From: Thalassovita aquimarina
GTDB lineage: Bacteria > Pseudomonadota > Alphaproteobacteria > Rhodobacterales > Rhodobacteraceae
DNA: 64,000 nt
Direction of reading: 5' to 3'
NCBI RefSeq assembly: GCF_018219815.1
Contig: NZ_JADMKU010000007.1
Span: 102,851-166,850 of the forward strand
Positions 1 through 8,381 of the stretch are shown piece after piece. Position 1 is the first letter of the stretch. Each line of letters starts with the position of its first letter. Both the position numbers and the translations under genes were made by a program. Under the pieces are notes generated by a model. The model ran no database searches. It had not been told where the DNA came from and saw nothing but the letters and a program-made list of their open reading frames with translations.

Positions 1-1341
1 CGCACCCGCTGCAAGGAAGGCAACCTTGCCTATTTCTACGATCACTGGGGCTATCGCGATTACGACATCGTCAGTCAGCTCGATGCCGACCATGTGCCGC
101 AGCCGGGATACCTGCGAGAAATGCTGCGGCCCTTCGCGGACGATGCGGTGGGTTATGTTTCAGCGCCGTCGATCTGCGCCGCCAATGCCGATCACAGCTG
201 GGCCGCGCGCACCCGGCTGTTTTCCGAAGCGGCGTTTCACGGCGTGTTTCAGGCCGGTTATTCGGCGGTGCTGACCCCGATGTGCATCGGGTCGCATTAC
301 ACGGTACGCACAAAGGCGTTGAAAAGCGCGGGTGGGCTTGGCCCCGAACTGGCCGAGGACCATTCGACCACGATGCTGATTTCATCGGCAGGCTGGCGCG
401 GCGTGCATGCCCCCGACGCCATTGCGGTCGGGCAGGGGCCCGAAACGCTGGCCGATCTGGTAACGCAGGAATTCCAGTGGTCGCGGTCGCTGTTGTCGCT
501 GCTATTGCGCTACACGCCGCGCTACCTGCGTACCATGCCGCTGCGGCTGACGTTTTTATTCCTGCTGTGCCAGACCTGGTACGTGTTCTTCGCGGTATCG
601 ATGGCGATGATGTATCTGGTGCCGATCATCGCTGTGACATGGGATGTGCGGTTCGCCGATGTCACCTATCCGGCCTTCCTGGGGCATTCCATGCCAGCGG
701 TGGGAGCGATGATCCTGTTTGCCTATGCGATGAAGCGGGACGGTTTTTTTCGGCCCCGATGGGCGAAGGTCCTGGCATGGGAAAAGGCGCTGTTCGTCAT
801 GCTACAATGGCCTTGGGTGTTCTGGGGCTGCGCGATGGCGATACGCGACAGGATCACCGGCCATTTTGTCGATTTCCGCATCACGCCGAAGGGGGGCAAT
901 ATCGGCCACCCGCTGCCGGGCAAGGTCATTGCCGTCTATGCGGCGCTGGCGATCGGTGCGCTGTTTCCCGTCCTGACCGTGTCCGGGATCGTGGAGGCGC
1001 GGGGGTTTTACCTCCTGTCGCTGATAAATGCCGTACTTTACTGTATACTCCTGAGCGTTGCGCTGACCGCCCAGCTGAAGCGGGCGGGAAAACAAAAGGC
1101 ATTAAAACGAAAAATTTTGGTCCGTGACCTCTCGATATTGAGCTTGATCATGTTTTTGCTCATCACGGCAGGTATTCTTAAGGGCAGAGAAAGCCTCTAC
1201 GCGCTGGCCTTCGGGCTGGAACCGCTGAGGTTGGTTGAAGTGCAATATGTTGTGTCCGGTGCGGGCAGGGGCGGAGCTGGCGACGTCCGGATCATTCTGC
1301 TGCCCGATTTGACTGAAAGATTTACGAGTTTCCGACAATAA
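1..1341 (+). CDS. GT2 cellulose-synthase-like polysaccharide synthase, 5' end outside window
   Basis: The first base is already inside the frame, so only the last 446 residues are visible. The segment carries the family 2 processive glycosyltransferase features: a DAD motif (QLDADHVP) near visible residue 25, an ED pair (ELAEDHSTTM) near 117-126, and QEFQWSRSL in place of the canonical QxxRW acceptor-site motif. Several strongly hydrophobic helices follow (about residues 175-430), as in BcsA-type synthases that polymerise and export a beta-glycan across the inner membrane. No PilZ domain is visible at the C-terminus. The stop lies 14 bases before the start of the GH26-like gene, so the two are probably co-transcribed. 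The polymer cannot be told from sequence; cellulose, mixed-linkage glucan or mannan are all possible. Confidence 0.85.
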   Translation, partial: RTRCKEGNLAYFYDHWGYRDYDIVSQLDADHVPQPGYLREMLRPFADDAVGYVSAPSICAANADHSWAARTRLFSEAAFHGVFQAGYSAVLTPMCIGSHYTVRTKALKSAGGLGPELAEDHSTTMLISSAGWRGVHAPDAIAVGQGPETLADLVTQEFQWSRSLLSLLLRYTPRYLRTMPLRLTFLFLLCQTWYVFFAVSMAMMYLVPIIAVTWDVRFADVTYPAFLGHSMPAVGAMILFAYAMKRDGFFRPRWAKVLAWEKALFVMLQWPWVFWGCAMAIRDRITGHFVDFRITPKGGNIGHPLPGKVIAVYAALAIGALFPVLTVSGIVEARGFYLLSLINAVLYCILLSVALTAQLKRAGKQKALKRKILVRDLSILSLIMFLLITAGILKGRESLYALAFGLEPLRLVEVQYVVSGAGRGGAGDVRIILLPDLTERFTSFRQ

Positions 1342-1355
1342 AAAAGGAAATTGAG

Positions 1356-2252
1356 ATGAAAAGAAAAACCTCAAAGCTACTCGCTGCGTTGACCGCAGGT
1401 ATTACTGCGGCCGTGATAAACGTCACCCCGACAATGGCGGCCCCACCGGGCGAGCTTCCTTTCGGAGTCTACGATCCCGATGGTGATTTCGCCAGCGACG
1501 GCGAGGTCGTGATCGAGGAGCTCTTCCTGCCGTGGGAAGACGTCTATCTGCAGGCGCTCTACGATGCCGATGAATATGCGATGGAACGCAACCGGTCGCT
1601 TCTGGTGACGGTTGAACCCTGGACCTGGTCGCGCAGCGAACGCAACACCGCGCGCTACCTGCAGCGTGGCATCGAAAACGGCACCTACGATCCCAACATG
1701 AAGGCGATCTGCGATATTCTGGGTACGCTGAAAAGCCCGGTGACCCTTCGCTGGGCGCATGAGATGGAAGACAAGAGCGGTCAGTTCATCTGGGCCGACT
1801 GGGAACCGGAAACCTATATTTCCGCCTATCGCCACATGATCGACCTGTGCCGCGCCGCGGCGCCCAACATCAACGTCATGTGGTCGCCGCTGGGGTATGA
1901 CAACATGGACGAATACTATCCCGGCGACGACTATGTCGATCTGGTCGGGTTGTCGGTGTTCGGGCTGCAGGCTTGGGACCAGTACAAGTTCGGTCGTGAC
2001 CAGACCTTCGACGAAATCTTCGCGCCGCGTTACGAACGTGCGGCCAAGTATGGCAAGCCCGTCGTTGTCGCGGAACTGGGCTATGTCGGCAAGGAAGCCT
2101 ATGTCAAGGATTGGGAAAACTCGGTCCGTCAGGTCAAAGAGCAATATCCCAGCCTCGTCGGTGTCGTCTATTTCAACTACCCCGAGGTCTATCCGTGGCC
2201 CGAAGGATTCGGCCGGCCGGACTGGAGGGTCAAGAACCAGATCCTGAAATAA
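1356..2252 (+). CDS. Exported GH26-like glycoside hydrolase
   Basis: A 298-residue protein with an N-terminal signal peptide (basic MKRKTSK, hydrophobic core, likely cleavage near residue 28 after TMAA). The body reads as a clan GH-A barrel of the GH26 type: RWAHEME places a candidate acid/base at Glu136, and VVVAELG places the candidate nucleophile at Glu240. The tryptophan-rich segment between them (FIWADWEPE, WSPLGYDN) is also typical. GH26 enzymes hydrolyse beta-mannans, and some members act on mixed-linkage beta-glucans. The position directly behind a membrane GT2 synthase suggests trimming or release of the nascent polymer, the role BcsZ cellulase has in cellulose operons; this role is inferred. 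It starts at ATG 1356, 14 bases after the synthase stop, after AAAAAGGAAATTGAG. Confidence 0.8.
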   Translation: MKRKTSKLLAALTAGITAAVINVTPTMAAPPGELPFGVYDPDGDFASDGEVVIEELFLPWEDVYLQALYDADEYAMERNRSLLVTVEPWTWSRSERNTARYLQRGIENGTYDPNMKAICDILGTLKSPVTLRWAHEMEDKSGQFIWADWEPETYISAYRHMIDLCRAAAPNINVMWSPLGYDNMDEYYPGDDYVDLVGLSVFGLQAWDQYKFGRDQTFDEIFAPRYERAAKYGKPVVVAELGYVGKEAYVKDWENSVRQVKEQYPSLVGVVYFNYPEVYPWPEGFGRPDWRVKNQILK

Positions 2253-2265
2253 GTCCTGTTGACGC

Positions 2266-2292
2266 CGTTCGGCGGAAATATGCCGCCGAACG
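2266..2292 (+). terminator. GC-rich hairpin after the GH26-like gene
   Basis: A perfect 10-bp stem (CGTTCGGCGG 2266-2275 with CCGCCGAACG 2283-2292) with a 7-base loop lies 14 bases past the stop. No T-run follows, so it may protect the 3' end while the T-tailed hairpin further on terminates. Confidence 0.4.
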
Positions 2293-2314
2293 AATGTGGA
2301 TTTAGAGAATTGAT

Positions 2315-2349
2315 AACGCTCGGGAGTTTTGCTCGGGCGTTATTTTTTT
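2315..2349 (+). terminator. Intrinsic terminator of the GT2/GH26 operon
   Basis: The arms AACGCTCGGG (2315-2324) and CTCGGGCGTT (2332-2341) pair over 10 positions with two G-T pairs and a 7-base loop. A2342 is followed by seven T residues (2343-2349). This is a textbook Rho-independent terminator. Confidence 0.8.
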
Positions 2350-2500
2350 GACGGTGTCAAACTCGCCTGTGGAAGTGCCATGAAAATGCCCATGTTGACC
2401 GGTAACCTGCTTTCCATCCATAAAACTCACCGTTCGGGTGCCTTTTCAAAAACAATAGGGCACGCGGTGATTGGTGAATGTTTTCGTGAGGTCAAATCGA

Positions 2501-2785
2501 ATGGGCAAGGCAGTGAACATACGAAATATATCTTTCGCAGTAATGGCAGCCGGCATGATCGGTCTGGCCCCGGCGGCGCAGGCCGATATGGCGGTGACGC
2601 CGAAGCAACCCGTTGCGCAGATCGTCAAGTCCAGCGCGGGCAAAGGGGCGGCACGTTTCGACTGGATGGCAAAGGCCGGCATGAACAAATCCAAACGCAT
2701 CGGGCGGATCGTCCTGTACGGTCGCGGCAGCTGGGTCTGTTCACCCGCAGGCTTCGGCAAGAAGTCGAGCTGCTACAGCCGCTGA
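2501..2785 (+). CDS. Small basic exported protein, unknown function
   Basis: A 94-residue product starting at ATG 2501, chosen because GTGAGGT sits just upstream and the following residues form a signal peptide (NIRNISFAVMAAGMIGLAPAAQA). The mature part is about 65 residues and lysine/arginine-rich, with two cysteines near the end (WVCSPAGFGKKSSCYSR) that could form one disulfide. No family is recognised. It stands alone: it has its own leader of about 150 bases after the preceding terminator, and the next gene is convergent. The size, charge and single possible disulfide would fit a small periplasmic or secreted factor, but nothing in the sequence says which. Confidence 0.6.
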   Translation: MGKAVNIRNISFAVMAAGMIGLAPAAQADMAVTPKQPVAQIVKSSAGKGAARFDWMAKAGMNKSKRIGRIVLYGRGSWVCSPAGFGKKSSCYSR

Positions 2786-2839
2786 ACCGGCGCGCTCCGT
2801 GGCCTTGATCGCTTCTGTTCGGCCACGATCCCGAAATGA

Positions 2840-2872
2840 CGAAGGCATCCGTTTTTTCAGGTGATGCCTTCG
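2840..2872. terminator. Hairpin between convergent genes
   Basis: A perfect 10-bp inverted repeat (CGAAGGCATC 2840-2849, GATGCCTTCG 2863-2872) with a 13-base loop that contains six T residues. It lies between the end of the small exported protein (+) and the end of the DUF1028 gene (-), so it can serve either transcript. Confidence 0.45.
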
Positions 2873-2929
2873 AACCCGTATGTGGCTGCGCTGCGAACAG
2901 CGGGAAACATCATCTGGCCAGCAGCCGGT

Positions 2930-3682
2930 TCACGATTTGGGCGTGGTTGCGAAGGATCGCGAACTGACGCCCGCGGCCTTCATATGCGCCTCGTGTTCGG
3001 CAATGGCCCGGTCCAGTTCGGTCCGGTCCTTGCAGCCCGAAAAATTGTCGGCAGTGGCGAGTTCTTCCGCAAAGAACAGGTATCGGTCCCCCGCGACATC
3101 CAGCAGCCGCCTCAGTTCCTCCAGCGGATCGGCGTGATCGTCGGCACGCAGGTCGATCCAGGGGTAGGCTTGGCCCCGGTGAATGCGTAGCGCGGCGGCC
3201 TGACGGCCGCGCTTGTCGCCGCCGGCATCCTCGCCCGCTTGCATCGCCAGCAGCAGTCGTTCCGCGAACGGCTTGTCCAGATTGTCGAGGTAGCACACGA
3301 GCGTGTCATCGATCACCTGCGGACCGGTCAGCATGTTGCCGGCGACGGACACACCGTCGGCGCTGCAATGGCTGGCCCAGTCGATACAGGCTGTGCCGGT
3401 ATGGGCCGCGATGCGGCCCTTGGCGTCGATCATATGTGCCTGCCGCTGCGCCTGACCGTCGTCGCGGCCAATCAGATCGGCGATCACGTCCTCGGCGGCT
3501 TCGCCGGCTTGCAAACGGGCCGATCCCTCGATGCCCCACAGCGGGTTGATGAAGGCCTGTGTCGCCACGGCGGCGTTGGGGTGGATATGCGGCACCAGCG
3601 CGCCAACCGCGAAGAAGCGGCTGGCAACGGCGATGCCCAGGTGCCCGGTTGCAGGATCACGGGCAACGATGGAATAGGTCAT
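2930..3682 (-). CDS. DUF1028 family protein
   Basis: A 250-residue protein that matches the DUF1028 pattern along its first 220 residues: MTYSIVARDPATGHLGIAVASRFFAVG at the start, then VPHIHPNAAVATQAFINPLWG, AQRQAHMIDAKGRIAAHTG and SVAGNMLTGPQV. The fold is considered Ntn-hydrolase-like; its substrate is not established. The gene begins 9 bases after the gamma-glutamyltransferase-family gene on the same strand, so the two are almost certainly one operon. This supports a linked hydrolytic role on gamma-glutamyl or related amide compounds. The C-terminal tail is short and lacks the extra peptidoglycan-binding domain seen in some relatives. Confidence 0.85.
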   Translation of the reverse strand: MTYSIVARDPATGHLGIAVASRFFAVGALVPHIHPNAAVATQAFINPLWGIEGSARLQAGEAAEDVIADLIGRDDGQAQRQAHMIDAKGRIAAHTGTACIDWASHCSADGVSVAGNMLTGPQVIDDTLVCYLDNLDKPFAERLLLAMQAGEDAGGDKRGRQAAALRIHRGQAYPWIDLRADDHADPLEELRRLLDVAGDRYLFFAEELATADNFSGCKDRTELDRAIAEHEAHMKAAGVSSRSFATTPKS

Positions 3683-3691
3683 GGCTCCTCC

Positions 3692-5494
3692 TTACCGGCC
3701 AACGGCGTAGGCTTGCATCAGGCGCGGGGTGGCGGCGGCGCGCAGCAACCCGTCGGGATCGCGGGCGGCGGCGGTCAGCCGTCCGATGGACCACGGATCG
3801 GACACGTCCACATCGTGGCCGCGCGCGCGCAGATCGGCGATGGTGGCCTCACCCGCCGAGGGTTCGATCATCATCCGGCCCGGAATGGCCTGACGGGGAT
3901 AGAACGACCCGGTGAAATGCTGCGAATGGAACAGCGGGGCGTCGATCACTTCCTGCATGTTCTGTTGCCCATGCACCAGACGCAGGAAGAAGATCAGCTG
4001 CCACTGGTCCTGCTGGTCGCCGCCGGGCGTGCCAAAGGCCAGATGCGGCTTGCCGTCCCTGAGCGCCAGCGACGGCGTCAGCGTGGTGCGCGGACGGTGG
4101 CCCGGCGCGAGGCTGGAGGGCAGGCCCTCGTCGAGCCAGAACATCTGCGCCCGGGAATTGAGCGCGAAGCCGAGCCCCGGTATAATGGGGGAGGATTGCA
4201 GCCAGCCACCCGAGGGCGTGGCCGATACCATGTTGCCCCAGCGGTCGATCACGTCGATATGCACGGTGTCGCCGCGCCGATTGGCCCGTTTGGTCAGATG
4301 CTCCATCGTCGGTTCGCCCGCATCCGCGCCCACCGCGTGTTTGCCGACGCCGCTGGCACGGTCGATCGCGGCCTGAGCCAGATGTTCCAGCCCCTTGATC
4401 TGCCCCGGGCGCTGTTCCAGCGACGCGGCCGTGCCGATCAGTGCGGCACGCTTGGCGGCGTAATCGGCCGACAGCAGTTCATCCATCGGGATGTCGAAGA
4501 AGTTCGGATCGCCGTAATAGGCTTCGCGGTCGGCATAGGACAGTTTCATCGCCTCGATGACGGTATGGATGAAATCCGGTCCCATCAGATCCATGTCGGC
4601 GATGCCGGCCTGTTTCAGCAGTTGCAGGTTCTGCAGCAGAACCGGCCCCTGGCTCCACGGGCCGGTCTTGCAGACGGTCCAGTTGTTGTAGTCGAGGGTC
4701 AGCGGGTCTTCCCAATGGGCGCTCCAGCCGGCCATGTCCTCGGCGGTCAGCACGCCCTTGCGGCGGGTGCCGGTGCCGTCCATGACGCAGGCCTCGGACA
4801 GGTAGGCGCCGATCTTTTCTGCGATGAAGCCGCGATAGAAGCAGTCGCGCGCCTTTTCGATCTGCGCCTCGCGCCCGGTGACGCTCTCGGACTCGCTCAG
4901 CAGGCGTTCCCAGGTGTCGGCCAGATCGGGATTGCGGAACATTTCGCCCGGGGCAGGGGCCTTGCCGCCCGGCATCCAGACCGCGGCGGAACTTGGCCAT
5001 TCCTTGGTGAACAGCTCTTCAAGGCTCTGGATGGCGAGCGACACGCGCTCCAGCACCGGGTGACCGTGGCGGGCGTAGTAGATCGCCGGTTCCAGCACCT
5101 CGCGCAGCGTCATCGTGCCCTGATCGCGCAGCATCAGCATCCAGCCGTCGAAGGCCCCGGGGATCACCGTGGCGAGCAGGCCAGATCCGGGGATCAGGTC
5201 GATCCCTTCGTCGCGGTACTTTTCAATCGTCGCGCCCTGCGGCGCCGTGCCCTGGCCGCAAAGGACCTGCACCTTGTCGTCCTTGGCCGAATAGGTGATG
5301 GCGGGAAATTCGCCGCCGGGGCCATTCAGGTGCGGTTCGACCACCTGCAGCACGAAGCCCATCGCCGCGGCCGCATCAAAGGCATTGCCGCCCTTTTCCA
5401 GCACCCCGAAACCGACCGAGGATGCGATCCAGTGAGTCGAGGCCGCGACACCGAAAGTGCCGGTTATTTCCGGGCGCGTCGTAAAAGAAACCAT
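3692..5494 (-). CDS. Gamma-glutamyltransferase family Ntn-hydrolase
   Basis: ATG 5494 is preferred over an upstream TTG at 5515 because GGAG lies at good distance; the product is 600 residues. The family hallmarks are visible: HWIASSVGFGVLEKGGNAFDAAAA near residues 21-45, the GPGGEFPAITY segment, and GDTVHIDVID, whose Thr410 aligns with the autocatalytic, nucleophilic threonine. TPGGD near 489-493 corresponds to the glycine-rich oxyanion region. No signal peptide is evident, so it probably works in the cytoplasm on imported gamma-glutamyl compounds, unlike periplasmic Ggt. It is followed by the DUF1028 gene, and the upstream GntR gene is on the same strand with a 36-base gap. The true substrate could be another gamma-linked amide, since many family members are not glutathione enzymes. 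Confidence 0.88.
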   Translation of the reverse strand: MVSFTTRPEITGTFGVAASTHWIASSVGFGVLEKGGNAFDAAAAMGFVLQVVEPHLNGPGGEFPAITYSAKDDKVQVLCGQGTAPQGATIEKYRDEGIDLIPGSGLLATVIPGAFDGWMLMLRDQGTMTLREVLEPAIYYARHGHPVLERVSLAIQSLEELFTKEWPSSAAVWMPGGKAPAPGEMFRNPDLADTWERLLSESESVTGREAQIEKARDCFYRGFIAEKIGAYLSEACVMDGTGTRRKGVLTAEDMAGWSAHWEDPLTLDYNNWTVCKTGPWSQGPVLLQNLQLLKQAGIADMDLMGPDFIHTVIEAMKLSYADREAYYGDPNFFDIPMDELLSADYAAKRAALIGTAASLEQRPGQIKGLEHLAQAAIDRASGVGKHAVGADAGEPTMEHLTKRANRRGDTVHIDVIDRWGNMVSATPSGGWLQSSPIIPGLGFALNSRAQMFWLDEGLPSSLAPGHRPRTTLTPSLALRDGKPHLAFGTPGGDQQDQWQLIFFLRLVHGQQNMQEVIDAPLFHSQHFTGSFYPRQAIPGRMMIEPSAGEATIADLRARGHDVDVSDPWSIGRLTAAARDPDGLLRAAATPRLMQAYAVGR

Positions 5495-5530
5495 TCGGGA
5501 CTCCGCATTGTGCAAGATGGTTGTGTTTGA

Positions 5531-6268
5531 TTATTTCCGCAGGCTGCTGAACACGGCCGGCCCCACCGCTTCATAAAGCGACGGTGTCCAGCGGTTCAGA
5601 ACATGGGCAAGGTGGGACGATATGGCCTGTTCGGCCTGATCCGGGTCGCCGCAGCACAGATCCTCCAACAGTGTGCGGTGCTCGGCATCGACCCCCGCTT
5701 CCTGGAAGAAGGTCCGTGGCACCTCGACATTGCCGAGCGTGAAGCGGTGGATATGAAGGGCGCAGCGCTGCAGCAGAGGCGATAACAGTTCCATCCCCGC
5801 CGCATTGGCCAGTGCGCAGTGAAATGCCCGGTCCAGTTCGCTGCCGCGATAAAGATCGTCCTGCCGGTGTGCCTCGGCCATTTGCTTGATCAGGTCATCC
5901 AGCGTGTCGCGATGCTGCGAAATATCGGCCGTTGCGATTTTCCGGGCCACGCCGCGTTCAATGGACAGGCGGATGCGCACCATTTCGACCGCCTCATCAA
6001 GGCTGGTTTCGGTGACCCGTGTGCCCCGGTAGCCCGATCGCCGGACCAAGCCGTCATCATCAAGCCGCAGCAGCGCCTCGCGAACGGTGCCCTGGCTGCA
6101 GCCGAAACGCCCGGCCAGTTCCGTTTCCAGCAGTTGCGAATCCGGCGGAAGCAGGCGGAACAGGATCGCCTTCTTCAGTGCGGCGTAGACCAGATCTGAC
6201 TTTTTTCCGCGCACTTTCGGCAGGTCGTTCATGAGTTCGTCGAGGGAAGTGGTGCTAGATATTGACAT
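5531..6268 (-). CDS. GntR/FadR-type transcriptional regulator with FCD domain
   Basis: A 245-residue regulator. Residues about 25-90 form the GntR winged helix (ETELAGRFGCSQGTVREALLRL, then DDGLVRRSGYRGTRV). Residues about 100-235 form an all-helical FCD ligand domain with the expected metal-site histidines (RAFHCALANAAG, HRTLLEDL, SSHLAHVL). FCD regulators usually respond to small organic acids or amino-acid derivatives. It is first in the minus-strand group with the GGT-like and DUF1028 genes and is divergent from the peptide ABC operon across a short AT-rich gap with two palindromes, so it is the obvious candidate to control both directions. The ligand is unknown. Confidence 0.88.
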   Translation of the reverse strand: MSISSTTSLDELMNDLPKVRGKKSDLVYAALKKAILFRLLPPDSQLLETELAGRFGCSQGTVREALLRLDDDGLVRRSGYRGTRVTETSLDEAVEMVRIRLSIERGVARKIATADISQHRDTLDDLIKQMAEAHRQDDLYRGSELDRAFHCALANAAGMELLSPLLQRCALHIHRFTLGNVEVPRTFFQEAGVDAEHRTLLEDLCCGDPDQAEQAISSHLAHVLNRWTPSLYEAVGPAVFSSLRK

Positions 6269-6291
6269 TCAAAAATTCCAACTCTTAGTAT
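6262..6291 (+). promoter_or_regulatory. Predicted sigma70-type promoter of the peptide ABC operon
   Basis: TTGACA (6262-6267) is a perfect -35, followed by 18 bases and TAGTAT (6286-6291) as -10. It overlaps the start codon of the divergent gntR gene, so transcription in the two directions is likely to interfere. Prediction by eye only. Confidence 0.45.
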
Positions 6292-6331
6292 CAATATTGA
6301 TAATGATAAAATTGTCTGATGTCCAGACGAT
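6290..6331. promoter_or_regulatory. Candidate GntR operator palindromes
   Basis: Two inverted repeats lie between the divergent gntR and ABC genes. ATCAATATTGAT (6290-6301) is a perfect 12-bp palindrome overlapping the predicted -10. The second spans 6311-6331 and has the form ATnGTCTG-N5-CAGACnAT. The second has the size and symmetry expected for a dimeric FadR-type regulator. Binding is inferred. Confidence 0.4.
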
Positions 6332-6353
6332 AGTAACGGAAAGCAGCAAAGAA

Positions 6354-7342
6354 ATGACGCTTCTACGCGTTGAAAATCTGGCTATTGATGTGGCGCGTGA
6401 TGGCGGAACATGCCGTTTGGTCCATGATGCTCATTTTTCGGTCGACCGGGGGGAAACTATTGCAATCGTTGGTGAATCGGGGTCGGGAAAATCGCTGACC
6501 GCACTTGCGGTGATGGATTTGCTGGGCGAGGGCCTGTCGGTTTCCGGAGGGCGGATCCTGTTCGACGACCAAGACCTGACAGCCCTTTCCCCGCGCGAAC
6601 GCAATGCCCTGCGCGGCAGCAAGGTCGCGATGATCTTTCAGGAACCGATGACGTCGCTGAATCCGGTCCGGTCGATCGAACATCAGCTGACCGAAGGTAT
6701 GCGCCTGAAGATGAAGCTCAGCCGCAAGGCGGCCCGCGCCCGTGCGCTGGAACTGCTGAACGAGGTCGGGATTTCGGATCCCGTGCGACGGCTGAAACAG
6801 TATCCGCACCAATTGTCCGGCGGTATGCGCCAGCGGGTGATGATCGCCATCGCGCTGTCCTGCGAACCCGACCTGATCCTGGCGGATGAACCCACCACCG
6901 CGCTGGACGTGACGATCCAGGCGCAGATCCTTGCGCTGACCTCGCGCCTGTGCCGCGATCACGGGGTCGGGCTGGTGCTGATCACCCACAACCTCGGCAT
7001 CGTGGCGCGCTATGCGCAGAACGTGGCGGTCATGTATGGCGGACGGGTCGTCGAACGTGCAACCGCGCGGCAGCTCTATCGCGATCCGCAGCATCCCTAT
7101 ACCCGGGGGCTTCTGGCGTCGGTGCCGCGTCTCGACCTGCCGCGCGATACACCTTTGCGCCCGATCCCGGGCGCGCCGCCCGATCCGACGGTGGAATTGC
7201 CGGGCTGCCGGTTCCATCCGCGTTGCCCCAAAGCGACCGATATCTGCGCCAGGCAGGTGCCGGAGTTTTCCGTCACAGACGGGCACGAGGTCGCGTGCTG
7301 GAACGCGGCTGTCGACCATACCGAGGGCAAGGGGGCCGTGGC

Positions 7343-7346
<4 letters not shown>
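6354..7346 (+). CDS. Oligopeptide-type ABC transporter ATP-binding protein (DppD/OppD-like)
   Basis: A 330-residue ATPase. ATG 6354 is chosen because homology starts at MTLLRVENLAIDV; earlier in-frame starts would run into the divergent gntR gene. The Walker A is GESGSGKS (40-47), the Q-loop Gln96, the signature LSGGMRQR (154-161) and the Walker B LILADEP (174-180). The C-terminal cysteine-containing segment (GCRFHPRCPKATDIC), typical of Opp/Dpp ATPases and able to hold an Fe-S cluster in some, is present. It overlaps the next ATPase gene by ATGA. With its partner it powers import of peptides or peptide-like compounds at the inner membrane. Confidence 0.9.
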
Positions 7347-8341
<995 letters not shown>

Positions 8342-8381
8342 ATTTCAACTCATTAAACAAAACCACAACAGGGAAAAAGAA

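Noticed and set aside
3239..5530. A 763-codon open frame on the + strand
   Set aside because: It is antisense to the DUF1028 and GGT-family genes, is rich in Gly/Arg/His without domains, and disappears as soon as the well-matched minus-strand genes are accepted.
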